From the NCBI GenBank assembly GCA_018268675.1, contig JAFDWB010000095.1:1-64000 (forward strand): 64,000 nucleotides of DNA, written 5' to 3'. The position numbers and the translations under genes were made by a program. Shown here piece after piece: positions 41,445 to 49,923 of this stretch (within the stretch, counting starts at the first letter, position 1; each line of letters starts with the position of its first letter). The notes beneath the pieces are model-generated. The model made no database searches, had not been told where the DNA came from, and saw only the letters and a program-made list of their open reading frames with translations. Source of the stretch: Actinomycetota bacterium. GTDB lineage: Bacteria > Actinomycetota > Thermoleophilia > Solirubrobacterales > 70-9.

Positions 41445-41950
41445 CGGCGCCCCGGTCGCTCCTCGCCGTCGTAGTAGCCGACCTTGGCCGAGCGGGGCAC
41501 GGTCATGTCGACCTCCGGGTCCCCGACCCAGACGCCGACCTTGTCGGAGTCAGGGTAGACGGTCGCGGTCGGGTGGACGACGGTCGAGAACATCAGCACC
41601 CGCGCGTCCTCCCCGGTGTCGTTGCGGATCTGGTGGGCGCCCCGCGGCCCGCGCGGAAAGCAGGCGACGTCCCAGGGGGCGAGGCGCTCCTCCCCGTCGG
41701 GCGTCCGCAGCGTCGGCGCCCCGACGAGCACCAGCAGCCACTCCTCCTCGCCGCACTCGTAGTGGTACGGGCAGACCGCCTGCCCGGGAGGCAGCTCGTA
41801 GACGCTGATCCCGGTCTCAACCGCGCCGAGCAGCCCGCCGAGCCGCGCCATCCCGGCGCGGAAGCCCTCCGGGTCGGTCTCGTCCCAGGCAAACTCCGGT
41901 TCGCCGATATTCGTCTTTTTCACGAAATCGACGCTACCAATCCAGAACAT
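41441..41950 (-). CDS. Cupin-domain protein
   Basis: 169 aa single cupin. Motif 1 CPYHYECGEEEWLLVLVGAPTLRTPDGEERL supplies His and Glu metal ligands; motif 2 GPRGAHQIRNDTGEDARVLMFS supplies the last His. Homologues are annotated as cupins of unknown substrate. It is the first gene of an operon with an MFS exporter, and its start codon is only 15 bp from that of the divergent SpoIIE gene. Control by the TACTTTTGAGTA dyad is likely. Confidence 0.8.
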   Translation of the reverse strand: MFWIGSVDFVKKTNIGEPEFAWDETDPEGFRAGMARLGGLLGAVETGISVYELPPGQAVCPYHYECGEEEWLLVLVGAPTLRTPDGEERLAPWDVACFPRGPRGAHQIRNDTGEDARVLMFSTVVHPTATVYPDSDKVGVWVGDPEVDMTVPRSAKVGYYDGEERPGRR

Positions 41951-41952
41951 CG

Positions 41953-41966
41953 CTACTTTTGAGTAG
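41953..41966. promoter_or_regulatory. CTACT-TTTG-AGTAG dyad between divergent starts
   Basis: A 14-bp inverted repeat fills the 15-bp gap between the cupin ATG (41950) and the phosphatase GTG (41966). TACTTT (41954-41959) also serves as a -10 hexamer 6 nt before the GTG. The TACT-N4-AGTA form resembles operators of HxlR/MarR-like redox regulators, but that link is speculative. Confidence 0.5.
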
Positions 41967-44005
41967 TGACCACGCTGAAGGACCGGCTCTGGGAGGGCGC
42001 CGGGGAGGTGCGGACCCGCGCGCTGACCTCGGCGCTCGACGCCGTCCTGGTGCTGGACGCCGACCTCACCGTGCTCGAGTTCAACCCGGCCGCCGAGGAC
42101 CTCTTCGAGATCCCGCGCGCCGCGGCCGTCGGGCGCGACCTGGTCGAGCTGATCGTCCCGAGCGAGCTGCGCGAGGGCGTCCGCCACTGCCTCGAAGGTG
42201 ACGAGGAGCCCTCGCCCGGCGGCGGCCGGGTGGCGGCGGGCAGGGCGGAGCTGCTCGGCAGGCGCATCGAGACGCCGGCGCGGCGCGGGTCCGGGGCGCG
42301 GCTGCCGGTCGAGCTGACGATCGTGCGGGCGCCGGAGGACGGCCGCGGCCTCACCGTCTTCGCCCGCCGGTCCGCCGGGCGGAGGCGGATCGAGCCCGCC
42401 GAGGCCCGCCTCGGCCTGGTGGTCGCCGGGACCCAGGACGCGGTGCTCTCGAAAGACCTCGACGGCATCGTCACCACCTGGACCCCGGCGGCGGAACGGC
42501 TCTTCGGCTACCGGGGCACGGAGGCGGTCGGCAAGCACATCTCCTTCATCGTGCCGGACGATCTCGCCGGCGAGGTCGAGGACCTGCTGGCGACGGTGGG
42601 GCGCGGCGAAACGATCAACGCGCTCGAGACGCGGCGGCGGCGCAAGGACGGCACCGAGCTCGAGGTCTCGCTGACGATCTCGCCGATCGTCGGTGCCGAC
42701 GGGCGGCCGGCCGGGGCCTCGGTGATCACCCGCGACATCTCCGGCGAGCGGCGCCGGGGCCGCGCCCGCGACTTCCTGATCGCCGCCACGCGCGACCTCG
42801 ACGCCTCGCTCGACCCGGTCGAGACGGCGCGCAACATCGTCGCCAAGGCGGTCCCCGAGCTGGGCGAGCTCTGCATGATCGACTTCGTCCGCGCCGACGG
42901 GCGGATCGGCGACTCGGTCAGCGCGGCGACGATCCCGGGGGTGGCCGAGCGACTCGAACGGATCCGCGCCGAATCGCCGCTGGAGCCGGACGGGGACCAC
43001 CCGGTCGCCCAGGTGCTGCGCGCCGGCGAGCCGATGATCTGGCGCGACCTGCAGAAGCCCGAGGTCGTCGGCACGGTCGCCCAGAGCGCCGAGCACCGGG
43101 CGCTGATCGACGAGACCGGGTACGAGTCGGCGGCCGTGGTGGGACTGTTCGCGCGGGGGCGGAAGATCGGCGCGCTCTCCTTCCTCCACGCCCGCCACAA
43201 GGCCCGCTACGAGACGGCCGACCTCGAGTACCTCGGCGAGCTCGGTGACCGCGCCGCGCTGGCGATCGACAACGCCCGCCTTTACCAGGAGCGCGACGCG
43301 ATCGCCCGCAACCTGCAGCGGGGGCTGCGCCCGCCACGGCCGGCGCCGGTCGAGGGGCTCGAGTCCGCGGTCGTCTTCGAGGCGGCCGGGCAGGGGATCG
43401 AGATCGGCGGCGACCTCTACGACGTGCTGCCGACCGAGGACGGCTGCTGGGTGCTGGTCGGCGACGTCGCCGGCAAAGGGTCGGCGGCGGCCGGGGTCTC
43501 GGTGGCGGTCCGCCACGCCGTGCGCGGGCTGACCCGCGAGGTCGACGAGCCGGAGGAGGTGCTGGTGCGGGTCAACGAGCTGCTGCTCGAGGGGACCGGC
43601 CTGAACGACTTCGCGACCGCGGTGCTGGTGCGGCTGCGCGCGGGCGCCGACGGCTGGACGCTGACGGCGGCGAGCGCCGGCCACCCGCCGCCGGTCCACG
43701 TGCGCGCCGGCGGCGCCCGGCTGCTCGGCGGCGGCACCGTGCTGGGCGCCCTGAACGACGCCAAGGTGCAACGCCACGACGCCCCCTTCGAGCGCGGCGA
43801 CTCGCTCGTCTTCTGCACCGACGGCTGGCTCGAGGCGGGGCCGCTCTCGGAGCACCGCGACCCGCTCGACCTGGCGCGGCTGGCCGAATACCTGGCCCCC
43901 CTGGCGCTCGAGGAGATGGTGGCGCGGCTGCGCGTCGACGCGGTCAGCCGGGCGGGCGGGGTGCTGCGCGACGACGTCGTGCTGCTGGCGCTGCGGCGGC
44001 TTTAG
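41966..44005 (+). CDS. PAS-PAS-GAF-SpoIIE (PP2C) serine phosphatase
   Basis: 679 aa sensor phosphatase. PAS domains at about 18-105 (VLVLDADLTVLEFNPAAEDLF) and 150-260 (WTPAAERLFGYRGTEAVGKHI, MEKHLA-like), GAF at about 275-440, and a PP2C/SpoIIE domain from 465 with the metal motifs GGDLYDV (~480) and GDVAGKG (~498). Such RsbU/RsbP-type proteins dephosphorylate an anti-sigma antagonist. No membrane segment. An anti-sigma kinase gene is convergent 24 bp away, so both probably act in one partner-switching pathway. Confidence 0.9.
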   Translation: MTTLKDRLWEGAGEVRTRALTSALDAVLVLDADLTVLEFNPAAEDLFEIPRAAAVGRDLVELIVPSELREGVRHCLEGDEEPSPGGGRVAAGRAELLGRRIETPARRGSGARLPVELTIVRAPEDGRGLTVFARRSAGRRRIEPAEARLGLVVAGTQDAVLSKDLDGIVTTWTPAAERLFGYRGTEAVGKHISFIVPDDLAGEVEDLLATVGRGETINALETRRRRKDGTELEVSLTISPIVGADGRPAGASVITRDISGERRRGRARDFLIAATRDLDASLDPVETARNIVAKAVPELGELCMIDFVRADGRIGDSVSAATIPGVAERLERIRAESPLEPDGDHPVAQVLRAGEPMIWRDLQKPEVVGTVAQSAEHRALIDETGYESAAVVGLFARGRKIGALSFLHARHKARYETADLEYLGELGDRAALAIDNARLYQERDAIARNLQRGLRPPRPAPVEGLESAVVFEAAGQGIEIGGDLYDVLPTEDGCWVLVGDVAGKGSAAAGVSVAVRHAVRGLTREVDEPEEVLVRVNELLLEGTGLNDFATAVLVRLRAGADGWTLTAASAGHPPPVHVRAGGARLLGGGTVLGALNDAKVQRHDAPFERGDSLVFCTDGWLEAGPLSEHRDPLDLARLAEYLAPLALEEMVARLRVDAVSRAGGVLRDDVVLLALRRL

Positions 44006-44029
44006 GACCTGGCCCTGCTCCGGGGCGCC

Positions 44030-44458
44030 CTACTCGCGCTCCATCCGCAGGCGGATCCGGGTCCCCGACCGGTTGCTGGCGATGCTCATCTCGCTGCAGA
44101 GGCGATCGGCGATGTAGAGGCCGCGGCCGTGCTCGGCGGTGGGCGCGGGAGGCCGGCGGCCGACCTCGGGGTCGGCGATCGTGCCTGCGTCGGCGATCTC
44201 GACGAAGAGCGCGCCGCCCGCGCCCCACACCGTCGCCAGGCCGGCGCCACCGCCGTGCAGGATGCTGTTGGCGGCCAGCTCGGAGGCCGCCGCCGCCAGA
44301 TCGTTGGCGCGATCCGGCGGGAACCCCGCCGCGGCCGCCGCGGCGGCGACGAGGGCGCGGACGTCGTGCAGCTGGTCGAGCCCGAACTCAAGCCGCCGCG
44401 CGCGGCTGGGCGGCAGCGGGAGATCGGCGTTGAGCCTGTTCGTGCGGCTCGTCTGCAT
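44030..44458 (-). CDS. RsbW-like anti-sigma regulatory serine kinase / ATPase
   Basis: 142 aa HATPase_c domain of the small stand-alone type. N-box ASELAANSILHGGG, G1 box EIADAGTI and G2 box HGRGLYIADRLCSE are present. These proteins hold an ECF/SigB-type sigma factor or phosphorylate an STAS antagonist. It lies tail-to-tail with the SpoIIE phosphatase gene. No STAS gene or sigma factor is nearby. Confidence 0.88.
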   Translation of the reverse strand: MQTSRTNRLNADLPLPPSRARRLEFGLDQLHDVRALVAAAAAAAGFPPDRANDLAAAASELAANSILHGGGAGLATVWGAGGALFVEIADAGTIADPEVGRRPPAPTAEHGRGLYIADRLCSEMSIASNRSGTRIRLRMERE

Positions 44459-44510
44459 GTCGCAGGCATACCCGCCGGAACCGCAGCTGCAACATCGCCG
44501 CGCGGGCGGC

Positions 44511-44990
44511 TCAACCTTTGTCGGAGGCGTCCGCCGCGGCCGGGCTCGGATCGCCGATCCAGTAGCGCGGGCCGGCGCCGAAGCGGGCGGCCCGATCGTC
44601 GGGGTTGGCGAGCTTGCAGCGGCCGAGGGAGAGGCAGCCGCAGCCGATGCACTCGGTGAGGCCGGCCTTGAGGCGCTCGAGCTCCGCGATCCGCTCGTCG
44701 ATCCGGCCGCCCCAACTGGCGGAAAGGCGGGACCAGTCGCGCCGGCTCGGGACGCCGTGCGGGGGCAGCTTGGCGAGCTCGGCGCCGATCTCCTCGAGGC
44801 TCAACCCGACCTTCTGGGCGAAGACGATGAACGCGATCCGCCTCAGCACCGGCCGCGGATAGCGGCGGTGATGGCCGGCCCCGTCACGCTCGGCCGCCGA
44901 GATCAGCCCGCGCTCTTCGTAATAGCGCAGGGCCGAGGCGGCGACGCCGCTGCGCCGCGCGGTCTCCGAGATGGTGAGAAATTTCTCCAC
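44511..44990 (-). CDS. soxR: Redox-sensitive MerR-family activator SoxR
   Basis: 159 aa. MerR helix-turn-helix FLTISETARRSGVAASALRYYEERGLI, dimerisation helix, and the [2Fe-2S] cluster motif CIGCGCLSLGRC with Cys114, 117, 119 and 125. SoxR is oxidised by redox-cycling compounds and then unwinds promoters with a 19-bp spacer. The GTG at 44990 was chosen because the family begins near MEKFLTIS. Its divergent neighbour carries a fitting SoxR promoter (44995-45025). Confidence 0.95.
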   Translation of the reverse strand: MEKFLTISETARRSGVAASALRYYEERGLISAAERDGAGHHRRYPRPVLRRIAFIVFAQKVGLSLEEIGAELAKLPPHGVPSRRDWSRLSASWGGRIDERIAELERLKAGLTECIGCGCLSLGRCKLANPDDRAARFGAGPRYWIGDPSPAAADASDKG

Positions 44991-44994
44991 GGGC

Positions 44995-45025
44995 TTGACT
45001 TCAAGCTTACTTGAACTTCTATCTT
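44995..45025 (+). promoter_or_regulatory. SoxR-type promoter with 19-bp spacer
   Basis: -35 TTGACT (44995-45000) and -10 TATCTT (45020-45025) are separated by exactly 19 bp, the length typical of SoxR/MerR promoters. The dyad TTCAAG-CTTA-CTTGAA (45000-45015) matches the known SoxR box core CTCAAG..CTTGAG closely. The start codon at 45032 is 6 nt after the -10, so the mRNA should be leaderless. Confidence 0.8.
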
Positions 45026-45031
45026 CGCCAG

Positions 45032-45355
45032 ATGACACCAAGCGAACGCATCACCGCAGAGGTCACGAGCTGGGACGGCATCGAGGCAGGGCCGGGCAAG
45101 CGCGGAGAGTTCTCCTTCCGCCTCGGCCGCCGCGAGATCGGCCACCTCCACGGCGACCACTCCGCCCACTTCTTCTTCCCGCCGGAGCGCTGGGAGGAGC
45201 TGGCCTCCCAGGGCCGGATCGCCGAGCACCCCGTCTTCCCCGGCCGCCGCGGCCCCGCCGCGCGCCGGATCGAGAACGAAGCCGACGTCACCGACGTGAT
45301 CGCCCTCATGCGGATCAACTACGAGGACGCGAAGGCCCGGGTGGCCGTCCGATAG
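45032..45355 (+). CDS. DUF5519 protein, predicted SoxR target
   Basis: 107 aa. The pattern ITAEVTSWDGIEAGPGKRGEFSFRLGRREIGHLHGDHSAHFFFPPERW, then HPVFPGRRGPAARRIENEADVTDVIALMRINY, matches the DUF5519 family (sometimes labelled luciferase-domain protein); no enzymatic activity is known. His residues of IGHLHGDHSAH could bind metal. The ATG at 45032 fits a leaderless transcript from the SoxR promoter. The divergent soxR suggests a role in response to redox-active compounds. Confidence 0.82.
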   Translation: MTPSERITAEVTSWDGIEAGPGKRGEFSFRLGRREIGHLHGDHSAHFFFPPERWEELASQGRIAEHPVFPGRRGPAARRIENEADVTDVIALMRINYEDAKARVAVR

Positions 45356-45642
45356 GCGTCTTGAGGGGTTCGTGGGGGGCGGGCACAGAGGCGGGGGAAG
45401 TCGGACTTCCGTGACGGTCCCGTGCGAGAGGAGCGTCGGGGTCGAGGCGCCGGAGCGCGCTGCAAGGATTTAGGTCGCCATAGCGACACCAATCGCTGCA
45501 GCGTCCCGTCACTCCCCGCGACTCTTCCTCCTCGCGCACCATCCCGTCCCCGGGGGGCGTGCGTCCTGCTGCGACCTGCCGACCCTTCCTCTCCCCAGCG
45601 ACCCGGCCGTCCCCTGTCCTCCGGGCGCCAGCCGGCAGGCCC
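45356..45642. other. Gene-free region with nested inverted repeats
   Basis: 287 bp between two convergent genes. No credible CDS. It is occupied by the complex inverted-repeat structure at 45411-45512 and its GC-rich flanks; a short repeat GGAAGTC-GGACTTCC lies at about 45397-45410. Confidence 0.5.
45411..45512. repeat. Nested imperfect inverted repeat
   Basis: Outer arms GTGACGG (45411-45417) and CCGTCAC (45506-45512). Inside, GCTGCA (45459-45464) pairs with TGCAGC (45497-45502), and GTCGC-CATA-GCGAC forms the central hairpin. The inner hairpin matches in about 15 of 20 positions. It may be an aged palindromic element or a bidirectional terminator. Confidence 0.5.
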
Positions 45643-46944
45643 TCAAATCAACTCACTCGCCTCGAGGGCCTCGTCCTCCAGGCTCTTCCGCACCGGACCG
45701 CCCCGTCCGACCTCGGCGGCGTCGTACGCGGCGAGCTGCGGGAACGCGAGGGCGACGACGCCGACCGAGGCGACGCAGACGAGGCCGCCGGAGACGACCG
45801 AGAAGGCCGGGGTGGTGAGCGCCGCGACGGTGCCCGACTCGACATCGCCGAGACGGGGGCCGCCGGCGACCACCAGGCTGAAGACCGAGGAGACGCGGCC
45901 GCGCATCCGGTCCGGCGTCAGCACCTGCATCATCGTGCTGCGGCAGACGGCGCTGACCGAGTCGGCGGCGCCCGCCAGGGCGAAGAGGGCCGCGGCGGGC
46001 CAGATGTTGTCGACGAATCCGGCGGCGGCGATGAAGATGCCCCAGCAGGCGACCGCGACGAGGACGATGCGGCCGAGGTAGCGGGCGTGGGACATCCAGC
46101 CGGTGGTCAGCGCGGCGACGGTCGAGCCCGCCGCCACCGCCGCGTAGAGCAGCCCGGTGCCGGTGGCTCCGGCGTGGTAGACGGTCAGCGCGAGGACCGG
46201 GAAGAGGGCGCGCGGCATGCCGAAGGTCATCGCGCAGAGGTCGATCACGAAGCCCGCCGTCACCGCCGGAAGCCGGCGCAGGAAGGAGAGGCCGGAGCGG
46301 ATCGAGCGGAGCACCGGCTCGCCCGCCGCGACCGCGTCGGGCGGCTGCGCCGACATCAGCGCCGCGGCGCCGGCCATGCCGAGACAGCTGACCGCGTCGA
46401 TCGCGTAGGGAGTGGTGAGGCCGAAGGCGGCGATCAGCACCCCGCCGACGGCGGGCCCGGCGACCTGGGTCAGCTGGAGCAGGCCGTAGGTGAGCGAGAT
46501 CGCCGCCGGGAGGCGCTCGGCGGAGACCGTCCTCGGCACGGTCGAGGTGCGCGCCACCCGCTCGACCGCCGCGGCCCCAGCCATCGCCGCCGCAAGCGCG
46601 AAGAGGATCCAGACCGGCGGCGGGCCACTCGCCGCGGCGACCGCGAGGGCGGCGGCGAGCGCCACCAGGGCGAGCTGGCAGAGGAGCAGGAGGCGCCGGC
46701 GGTCGAAGCGGTCGGCGAGGGCGCCGCCGAACAGCGAGGCGACGACCAGCGGCGCCAGCTCGGCGAGCCCGAGCAGCCCGGTGAGGAAGGCCGAGCCGGT
46801 GATCACGAACACCTGGTAGGGCAGGGCGACCAGGGTCGCCTGGGTGCCGAGGCCGGTGATCAGCGTGCCCACCGTGAGCAGGCGGAAGTCCCGCGACTCG
46901 CGCAGGGGTCGGATGTCGACCGCGATCCGGGATAGCCACTTCAA
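45643..46944 (-). CDS. MFS transporter, MFS_3/EntS-like
   Basis: 433 aa, about 12 helices. The opening FRLLTVGTLITGLGTQATLVALPYQVFVITGSAFLTGLLGLAEL, motif A GGALADRFDRRRLLL, and LFALAGAADSVSAVCRSTMMQVLTPDRMRGRVSSVF are typical of the MFS_3 group (EntS-like exporters). Start codon is uncertain; TTG at 46944 is used, with TACGTT 8 nt upstream. Substrate is unknown. Confidence 0.85.
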   Translation of the reverse strand: MKWLSRIAVDIRPLRESRDFRLLTVGTLITGLGTQATLVALPYQVFVITGSAFLTGLLGLAELAPLVVASLFGGALADRFDRRRLLLLCQLALVALAAALAVAAASGPPPVWILFALAAAMAGAAAVERVARTSTVPRTVSAERLPAAISLTYGLLQLTQVAGPAVGGVLIAAFGLTTPYAIDAVSCLGMAGAAALMSAQPPDAVAAGEPVLRSIRSGLSFLRRLPAVTAGFVIDLCAMTFGMPRALFPVLALTVYHAGATGTGLLYAAVAAGSTVAALTTGWMSHARYLGRIVLVAVACWGIFIAAAGFVDNIWPAAALFALAGAADSVSAVCRSTMMQVLTPDRMRGRVSSVFSLVVAGGPRLGDVESGTVAALTTPAFSVVSGGLVCVASVGVVALAFPQLAAYDAAEVGRGGPVRKSLEDEALEASELI

Positions 46945-46985
46945 GCAGTGCGAACGTAGCGGAGCGGGGGTGGCGGCGGAGGACC

Positions 46986-46991
46986 TAAGAT
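46986..46991 (+). promoter_or_regulatory. -10 hexamer TAAGAT, leaderless start
   Basis: TAAGAT ends 7 nt before the GTG at 46999. Confidence 0.55.
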
Positions 46992-46998
46992 CGGGCCG

Positions 46999-47937
46999 GT
47001 GAGGGCGATCGTGCAGCGCGAGCTCGGCGGGCCGGAGGTGCTCCGCCTGGAGGAGGTCGCGGCGCCGGAGCCGATCCCGACCGAGGTCCAGGTCCGCGTC
47101 CGCGCCGCCGGGGTGAACCCGGTCGACTTGAAGACGCGGGCGGGCAAGGGCATGGCGGCGGTGCTCGGCGCGCCGCCGTTCACGGTCGGCTGGGACGTGT
47201 GCGGCGAGGTTACGGCGGTGGGCCTGGGCGTGACGCGCTTCCAGGTCGGCGACGACGTCTTCGGCATGCCGTGGTTCCCGCGGGCGGCGGGCGCCTACGC
47301 GGAGCTCGTCACCGCACCGTCCCGCCACTTCGAGCACCAGCCGCACGCGCTCTCGACCGAGGAGGCGGGGGCGCTGCCGCTGGCCGGGCTGACCGCCTGG
47401 CAGGTCGTCGTCGACACGATCCGCGTGCAGGACGGCGACGACGTGCTGATCCACGGCGGCGCGGGCGGGGTCGGCCACCTCGCCGTACAGATCGCGGCGG
47501 CGCGCGGGGCCAACGTCTTCGCCACGGCGCGGCGCGAGCAGGCCGACTTCCTCGCCGGACTGGGGGCGGTCGAGACACTCGACTACCGCGACGACGACTT
47601 CGACCGCCGGCTGGCCGACCTCGACTCGGTGGTCGACTGCACCGGGCGCTACGGGGAGCGCTCGCTGGCGGTGCTGCGGCCAGGCGGCACGCTGGTCTCG
47701 GTGCCGAGCGGGGTCGACCCGCGGCTGCACGAGCTCGGCGCCGCGCAGAAGAAGCGGAGCACCGGCATCCTGGTCGAGCCCGACCCGGTCGGCCTGGCCG
47801 GGCTCTGCGACCTGATCGAGCGGGGCAAGCTCCAGATCGAGGTCGACGAGGTCTTCGAGCTGGAGCGGGCGGCCGACGCCCACCGCCGCGCCGAAGCGGG
47901 GGGCAGGACGGGCAAGATCGTCCTGCGGGTGCCATGA
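46999..47937 (+). CDS. Zinc-independent MDR-family quinone/NADP oxidoreductase
   Basis: 312 aa. GroES-like N-terminal half (AAGVNPVDLKTRAGKG, FTVGWDVCGEVTAVG) and Rossmann half with DDVLIHGGAGGVGHLAVQIAAARGA. The Zn-binding cysteines of alcohol dehydrogenases are absent, as in quinone oxidoreductases. Overlaps the SDR gene by 4 bp. Confidence 0.88.
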   Translation: MRAIVQRELGGPEVLRLEEVAAPEPIPTEVQVRVRAAGVNPVDLKTRAGKGMAAVLGAPPFTVGWDVCGEVTAVGLGVTRFQVGDDVFGMPWFPRAAGAYAELVTAPSRHFEHQPHALSTEEAGALPLAGLTAWQVVVDTIRVQDGDDVLIHGGAGGVGHLAVQIAAARGANVFATARREQADFLAGLGAVETLDYRDDDFDRRLADLDSVVDCTGRYGERSLAVLRPGGTLVSVPSGVDPRLHELGAAQKKRSTGILVEPDPVGLAGLCDLIERGKLQIEVDEVFELERAADAHRRAEAGGRTGKIVLRVP

Positions 47938-48776
47938 CCCGGGCGCCGGAGGACACCGTCGCGCTCGTCACCGGGGCCACCGACGGGCTCGGCCGCGCGG
48001 TCGCCGAGCGCCTGGCCGAGCTGGGGATGACGGTCCACCTGCACGGGCGAAGCGCCGCGAAGCTGGCGGCAGCCAAGCGCGAGATCGCCGCCGCGACCGG
48101 CAACGAGCGCCTCCACACCCACCGCGCCGACTTCGCCTCGCTGGCCGAGGTCCGCGCCCTTGCCGACGAGGTCGCCGGCCTCCCCGCCCTCCACCTGCTC
48201 GTCAACAACGCCGGGATCGGCTCCGGCCTCCCCGACTCGCCCGCCCGCGAGGAGAGCACCGACGGGATCGAGCTGCGCTTCGCGGTCAACTACCTGGCGG
48301 GCTTCCTCCTCACCACCCGCCTCCTCCCCCTGCTCGAGCGCTCGGCCCCCGCCCGCGTCGTCATGGTCGCCTCCCTCGGCCAGGCCTCCCTCGACTTCGA
48401 CGACCCGCAGCTCGAGCGCTCCCTCTACGAAGGCCGCCGCGCCTACGCCCAGAGCAAGCTCGCCCAGATCGCCTTCGCCAACGAGCTGGCCTACCGCCTC
48501 GACCCCGACTCCGGCGTCACCGTCAACTCCCTCCACCCCGCCACCTTCATGCCGACCAAGATCGTCCTCGACGAGCGCGGTACCTCGGTCGACCCCCTCT
48601 CCCGCGGCGTCGACGCCACCGTCCGCCTCGCGACCGATCCCTCCCTCGACGACGTCAGCGGCCGCTTCTTCGACCGCGAGACCGAAGCCCGTGCCGAAGA
48701 CCAGGCCTACGACCCCGAGGCCCGCCGGCTGCTGTGGGAGCTGAGCGAGGGGCTGGCGGGCGATTTCCTGCGCTAG
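47934..48776 (+). CDS. Short-chain dehydrogenase/reductase
   Basis: 280 aa. NAD(P) motif TGATDGLG (residues 14-21), structural NNAG, catalytic Ser in VVMVASLG and the catalytic pair YAQSK. The RAD-type residues after strand 2 (HGRS) favour NADP(H). The long C-terminus with SLHPATFMPTKIV resembles retinol dehydrogenase-like SDRs. Translationally coupled to the MDR gene. Confidence 0.9.
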   Translation: MTRAPEDTVALVTGATDGLGRAVAERLAELGMTVHLHGRSAAKLAAAKREIAAATGNERLHTHRADFASLAEVRALADEVAGLPALHLLVNNAGIGSGLPDSPAREESTDGIELRFAVNYLAGFLLTTRLLPLLERSAPARVVMVASLGQASLDFDDPQLERSLYEGRRAYAQSKLAQIAFANELAYRLDPDSGVTVNSLHPATFMPTKIVLDERGTSVDPLSRGVDATVRLATDPSLDDVSGRFFDRETEARAEDQAYDPEARRLLWELSEGLAGDFLR

Positions 48777-48834
48777 CCGGGCTGCAATTTCCCGGCCGAA
48801 ACGTTCTGTCTGAAGACAGGAGTAGTCTCTGGCA

Positions 48835-48848
48835 CGAACATATGTTCG
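48835..48848. promoter_or_regulatory. LexA (SOS) box
   Basis: CGAACATATGTTCG is a perfect 14-bp palindrome matching the Gram-positive/actinobacterial LexA consensus CGAAC-N4-GTTCG. It ends 1 bp before the imuB ATG at 48850, so LexA would cover the transcription start. Confidence 0.92.
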
Positions 48849-48849
48849 T

Positions 48850-49923
48850 ATGGAGATCGCTTGCGTCATCCACTGTCGTCTGGCGACTCCTGAGCGCCCG
48901 GGCCGTTCCGGGGGGCTTCGGCCCGGGCGCGAATTTGATGATCCGATCGATGACCCGGTTGAGGCGGGGGAGGTGAGCGAGGCGATGGCACGAGCGTTGG
49001 AGGGGATCGGTGCCGGGGTGGAGACGGAGCGGGCCGGGGAGATCTTCTTCGCGGTCGGCGGGCTGCGGGGGCTCTACGGGGGCGAGGTGGCCGGGGTCCT
49101 GGCGGCGGCGCGGGGCGCGGTCGGGGCGCCGGTGCTGATCGGGGTGGCGCCGACCCGGACCGCCGCGCGCGCCGCCGCCGAGCGGGGCGAGGTCGTGGTG
49201 GCGGCGGCGCGGCTCGGGCGCTTCCTGGCGCCGCTGCCGACCGCGGTCCTGGTCCGGCGGCTGGGCGAGGAACGGGCGGCGGCGGAGCTGGTCGAGTCGC
49301 TGGAGCGGCTGGGGATCGGGACGCTGGGGAAGCTGCGGCGGCTCACACCCGACCAGATGGCCGACCGCTTCGGACCGCTCGGCCTGCGCGCCCTGCGGAT
49401 CGCCTGCGGCGAGGAGGAGGCGCTGTGCCCGCGCGTCCCACACGAGGACCTGGTCGAGGAGATCGAGCTGCCCGAAGGGGTGGCGGGGAGCCAGCTCGAC
49501 CGGGCGCTCGGGCTGCTCGTCGACCGGCTGCTGGCGGCGCCGGGGCGGAAGGGGCGGACGCTGCTCGGGGTGCGCCTCGGGGCACGACTCTGCGGCGGCG
49601 GCAGCTGGAGCGTCGAGCAGGGGCTGGGGCGTCCGACCGCGGCCGCGGCGACCCTGCGGCGCCTCCTGGTGCCGCGGCTGGAGGGCCTGCCCGGGCCGGC
49701 GGAGGCGCTGCGGCTGCGGGCGCTCGGCTTCGGCCCGCCGGCCGCCGACCAGCTGGTGATGGAGGTGGGCGGCGCCGAGCCGCGGCGGCGGCGGCTCGGC
49801 GAGGCGGTCCGCGAGGTGCGCGCCGCCCAGGGCGCCGACGCGCTGCTCCGCATCCTCCCCGTCGACACCGCCTCGCGCATCCCCGAGCGGCGGCACCTCC
49901 TCACCCCCTTCCCGGAGCTCTGA
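48850..49923 (+). CDS. imuB: ImuB-like inactive Y-family polymerase
   Basis: 357 aa. N-terminus MEIACVIHCRL is a diverged form of the ImuB start. The catalytic carboxylate motifs of Y-family polymerases are not seen, but the thumb-like HhH region (LERLGIGTLGKLRRLTPDQMADRFG) and a little-finger-like domain follow. ImuB is the clamp-binding adaptor that brings DnaE2 to damaged DNA. The LexA box directly upstream indicates SOS control. It overlaps the DUF6504 gene by 1 bp. No imuA/SulA-like gene precedes it. Confidence 0.85.
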   Translation: MEIACVIHCRLATPERPGRSGGLRPGREFDDPIDDPVEAGEVSEAMARALEGIGAGVETERAGEIFFAVGGLRGLYGGEVAGVLAAARGAVGAPVLIGVAPTRTAARAAAERGEVVVAAARLGRFLAPLPTAVLVRRLGEERAAAELVESLERLGIGTLGKLRRLTPDQMADRFGPLGLRALRIACGEEEALCPRVPHEDLVEEIELPEGVAGSQLDRALGLLVDRLLAAPGRKGRTLLGVRLGARLCGGGSWSVEQGLGRPTAAAATLRRLLVPRLEGLPGPAEALRLRALGFGPPAADQLVMEVGGAEPRRRRLGEAVREVRAAQGADALLRILPVDTASRIPERRHLLTPFPEL

